44,032 nt of DNA from Halobacteriales archaeon QS_8_65_32. GTDB lineage: Archaea; Halobacteriota; Halobacteria; Halobacteriales; Halococcaceae. The notes under the pieces were generated by a model. It made no database searches. It was not told the DNA's origin and saw only the letters and a program-made list of their open reading frames with translations. Below, piece by piece: positions 41,607-44,032 of this stretch; the first letter of the stretch is position 1, and every line of letters begins with the position of its first letter. Both the position numbers and the translations under genes were made by a program. The stretch is taken from assembly GCA_003022925.1 (NCBI GenBank), contig PXRY01000037.1, positions 1 to 44,032 of the forward strand. Reading direction: 5' to 3'.

Positions 41607-43421
41607 ATGTCGGACACTGACGCTACAAGCGAGGCGGGCGAACTTCAACGGACGCTACGGACGCCGATCGTTGCGGTGCTCGGCCACGTCGACCACGGGA
41701 AGACGAGTTTGCTCGACCGGGTTCGGGGATCGGCGGTTACGGCGGAGGAAGCCGGCGCGATCACCCAACACATCGGCGCGACCGCCGTCCCCTTGGACGT
41801 GATCTCCGAACTCGCCGGCCGCCTCGTCGACCCCGACGACTTCGATCTGCCGGGACTACTCTTTATCGACACGCCGGGCCATCACTCCTTTACGACGCTT
41901 CGCTCGCGCGGCGGGGCGCTCGCGGACATCGCGATCTTAGTCGTGGACATCACCGACGGCTTCCAGCCCCAGACGATCGAGTCCTTAGACGTCCTCCGGC
42001 GAACACAAACTCCCTTCGTCGTCGCGGCGAACAAAATCGATACGATCCCGGGGTGGAACCCCCAAGCAGAGACCCCGATCCGCGAGTCCAGGGAGGCCCA
42101 GAGCGATCGCGCCACCTCCCGGCTCGACGAGCGACTCTACGAGATCATCGGCGATCTCTCCGACCACAGTTTCTCGGCCGATATGTACTGGCGCGTGGGG
42201 AACTTCGGGGACAACGTCGGCGTCGTGCCCCTCTCCGCCGAAACCGGCGAGGGTGTGCCCGACCTGCTCACCGTTCTCATGGGTCTCTCCCAACGCTACC
42301 TCAAAGACGAGATGGCCATCGACGTTGCGGGACCGGGGGCCGGGACGGTGCTCGAAGTAACGGACGAGAAAGGCTTCGGCAAAACCTTAGATATCGTGCT
42401 CTACGACGGGACGGTAACCGACGACGACACGATCGTCGTCGGCGGCTCGCGGGAACCGATCGTCACCGACGTGCGGGCGTTACTGCAACCCCGGCCGCTC
42501 GCCGAGATCCGTACTGAAAGACGGTTCGAGCGGGTCGATTCGGTCAAGGCAGCCGCCGGGGTGAAGATCGCCGCGCCCGACTTAGGCGACGCGATGGCCG
42601 GCGCGCCGGTGCGCGTGATCCGCGATCGGGAGCGCGAGTCGGTTATCGAAGCCGTGCAGGCCGAACTCGCCGACATCGAGGTCTCGACCGCAGACGAAGG
42701 CGTCGTCGTCAAGGCTGATACCCTGGGCAGTCTCGAAGCCGTCGCCGACGCCTTAGAGGACGCGGAGGTCCCAGTCGTGCGCGCGGAGGTCGGCGCGGTC
42801 GCCCCCCGGGACGTTCGCGTGGCCGAAACCGCGAACGAGCCCGATCATCGGGTGATCCTCGCCTTCGCAACCGACACCTTGGACGACGCCTCGCGGCTCG
42901 CCGACCAGGAGGACGTCGATATATTCGCGAACGACGTGATCTATCGCTTGATCGAGGAATACGAGGAGTTCGTCGAAGAACGGGCGAGCGCCCAGCAGGA
43001 CGCCGTGCTCGACAACATCGCCCGGCCGGCGCGCTTTCGTATTCTGGAGGACCACGTCTTTCGTCAATCGAACCCCGCCGTCGTCGGCGTCGAGGTCCTC
43101 TCGGGCACCTTGAAACGCAACGCTCGGGTCGTCGATTTCGAGAACCGGAAACCCAAACGCGTCGGCCAGATCAAAGGCATCCAGGAACAGGGCGAGGACG
43201 TCGATCAAGCACGCAGCGGCGAGCGCGTGAGCGTCGCAATCGACGGACCCACGGTGGGACGACAGATCGACGAGGGTGATACCGTCTGGAGCGAACTCCC
43301 CGAGAAACACGCGAAGGTGCTAGAACAGGAACTGACCGACGACATCCCAGCCGACGAACTCGAAGCCCTCTCGATGTACCTTGACAAACGCCGCCAGCGC
43401 GATCCCTTCTGGGGGAAGTAA
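41607..43421 (+). CDS. infB: Translation initiation factor IF-2 (aIF5B)
   Basis: 604 aa from the ATG at 41607; a longer open frame to 41379 lies in the repeat and upstream of the TATA box. It is a GTPase of the IF2/eIF5B family that promotes subunit joining. The G motifs are complete: GHVDHGKTS (G1), DTPGHHSF (G3) and NKID (G4, VAANKIDTIPGWN). Domain II (GTVLEVTDEKGFGKTLDIVL), domain III (VKADTLGSLEAVADALEDAE) and domain IV (NPAVVGVEVLSGTLKRNARV, GERVSVAIDGPTVGRQI) follow in order. Length matches archaeal aIF5B. Confidence 0.95.
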   Translation: MSDTDATSEAGELQRTLRTPIVAVLGHVDHGKTSLLDRVRGSAVTAEEAGAITQHIGATAVPLDVISELAGRLVDPDDFDLPGLLFIDTPGHHSFTTLRSRGGALADIAILVVDITDGFQPQTIESLDVLRRTQTPFVVAANKIDTIPGWNPQAETPIRESREAQSDRATSRLDERLYEIIGDLSDHSFSADMYWRVGNFGDNVGVVPLSAETGEGVPDLLTVLMGLSQRYLKDEMAIDVAGPGAGTVLEVTDEKGFGKTLDIVLYDGTVTDDDTIVVGGSREPIVTDVRALLQPRPLAEIRTERRFERVDSVKAAAGVKIAAPDLGDAMAGAPVRVIRDRERESVIEAVQAELADIEVSTADEGVVVKADTLGSLEAVADALEDAEVPVVRAEVGAVAPRDVRVAETANEPDHRVILAFATDTLDDASRLADQEDVDIFANDVIYRLIEEYEEFVEERASAQQDAVLDNIARPARFRILEDHVFRQSNPAVVGVEVLSGTLKRNARVVDFENRKPKRVGQIKGIQEQGEDVDQARSGERVSVAIDGPTVGRQIDEGDTVWSELPEKHAKVLEQELTDDIPADELEALSMYLDKRRQRDPFWGK

Positions 43422-43506
43422 GACCGGCTCTGACCGATTATAAAGAGCGTTTCTACTGTTGTTAGCTGAGCTCCACGCACACGGTAGCAGAAGGAATCGA
43501 CGGGAG

Positions 43507-44028
43507 TCACCTAATGAGTGCGGAGAGCTTCGAACGTGTTGCGTTGACAAGGCTCTGCCCACCAAGACCAACACCAAGTACGATCAGCAGTATGTACACC
43601 TCATCTGATAGCCAAAATGGAACCGCAGACAGAACTGCTGCCCGGACCTGTACGCAGGTTAGAGTAATAATAAACGGTGTTTGAACTGCTGAACTGTCTC
43701 GTTGCGAGTGACGTAACCTTTCCAACTGTTTGTTCGTCTCCGGAAGCCGTTCGTTTGTCATCGAAAGTGTCTCGCTAAGTTCCGTGTTGAGATTGGATAG
43801 CTTCGTATTGGTGGTATCGAGAGTATCATCCAGATCGGATGTGGCTACTAATTGGAGTCCATCACTGGTGAGCCAATAAACGCTTACATTTCCACTTCCG
43901 CTTATTGTTGAGTTTAGCAAGCCTTTGTTTTCTAGAGAATGAAGATGAAAATCCCGGATGTCGATATCTAAGTTGCTGCTCAGGATATCTAGAGTGATTG
44001 TCTGCTCTGGAATAGTCACATCTCTCAT
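43507..44028 (-). CDS. Low-GC wHTH-like membrane protein of unknown function (may continue past the window)
   Basis: 173 aa as seen. The N-terminal 65 residues (TIPEQTITLDILSSNLDIDI, RDFHLHSLENKGLLNSTISG, VYWLTSDGLQLV) look like a winged-helix domain. A central Thr/Asn/Leu-rich helical stretch (DDTLDTTNTKLSNLNTELSE, TNERLPETNKQLERLRH) has heptad spacing and probably forms a coiled coil. Two hydrophobic segments (FIITLTCVQVRAAVLSAVPF and VYILLIVLGVGLGGQSLV) follow. The region is clearly more AT-rich than everything to its left, which suggests a transferred gene. The first ATG is at the window edge, so the true start may lie outside. Confidence 0.6.
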   Translation of the reverse strand: MRDVTIPEQTITLDILSSNLDIDIRDFHLHSLENKGLLNSTISGSGNVSVYWLTSDGLQLVATSDLDDTLDTTNTKLSNLNTELSETLSMTNERLPETNKQLERLRHSQRDSSAVQTPFIITLTCVQVRAAVLSAVPFWLSDEVYILLIVLGVGLGGQSLVNATRSKLSALIR

Positions 44029-44032
44029 GAAT

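Overview
The window is chromosomal DNA from a haloarchaeon (class Halobacteria). The proteins are very acidic, the DNA is GC-rich, and several genes have a TATA-like box centred 25-29 nt upstream of the start codon, so their transcripts are probably leaderless. The gene set is also archaeal: class I lysyl-tRNA synthetase, archaeal UMP kinase, archaeal-type CoaD, a TFB-like cyclin protein, an IF-2/eIF5B-type GTPase, Tat lipoproteins and HVO_A0114-type regulators. I do not assign a genus.

Layout. 1-6 kb: exported proteins (CAP domain, arylsulfotransferase-like propeller, PQQ-type sugar dehydrogenase lipoprotein, a copper-amine-oxidase-fold lipoprotein) and a membrane zinc-ribbon protein. 6-11.5 kb: a surface-glycan block (GT4, GT2, UDP-aminosugar dehydrogenase, hexapeptide acyltransferase). 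12-15.5 kb: a multidomain Cld/HemQ-ABM heme protein, then two broken membrane-protein genes (HPP family and formate/nitrite transporter). 15.6-24.3 kb: core genes (S2P protease with PDZ domains, lysS-pyrH operon, MobB-MoaE fusion, a small DUF7123-like protein, a second S2P protease, superoxide dismutase). 24.4-35 kb: an accessory island with every gene on the minus strand. It holds several toxin-antitoxin modules (DUF433/DUF5615 three times, one decayed; HVO_A0114/TumE-like; ParD/ParE-like; VapBC), a type IV pilin, a PIN-domain stub and a large type IIG restriction-modification gene with three lesions. 35-44 kb: core genes again (tRNA-Leu(UAG), MOSC protein, TFB-like protein, coaD, an acidic wHTH protein, a DMGDH/GcvT-type oxidoreductase, infB) and a lower-GC gene of unknown function at the right end.

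The most unusual content is a dispersed family of intergenic elements, with at least nine copies in 44 kb. They share a GGGACTGAAAGGGGC-like head, a conserved block near GTGCTTACNTCGCC and, in several copies, serial perfect hairpins with three-base loops (GAA, GGA, TCC, TTT). Equivalent stems differ by compensatory base-pair changes between and within copies, which argues for selection on RNA or single-stranded DNA structure. In the accessory island the elements alternate with the toxin-antitoxin and pilin genes in one constant orientation (gene, element, gene, element), and they begin at or just after the stop codon. This resembles a cassette array. No recombinase gene is visible in the window, so the mechanism is open.

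Intact core genes lie next to an unusual number of broken accessory genes. Either this is a decaying island, or some lesions are assembly errors; the reads would decide.
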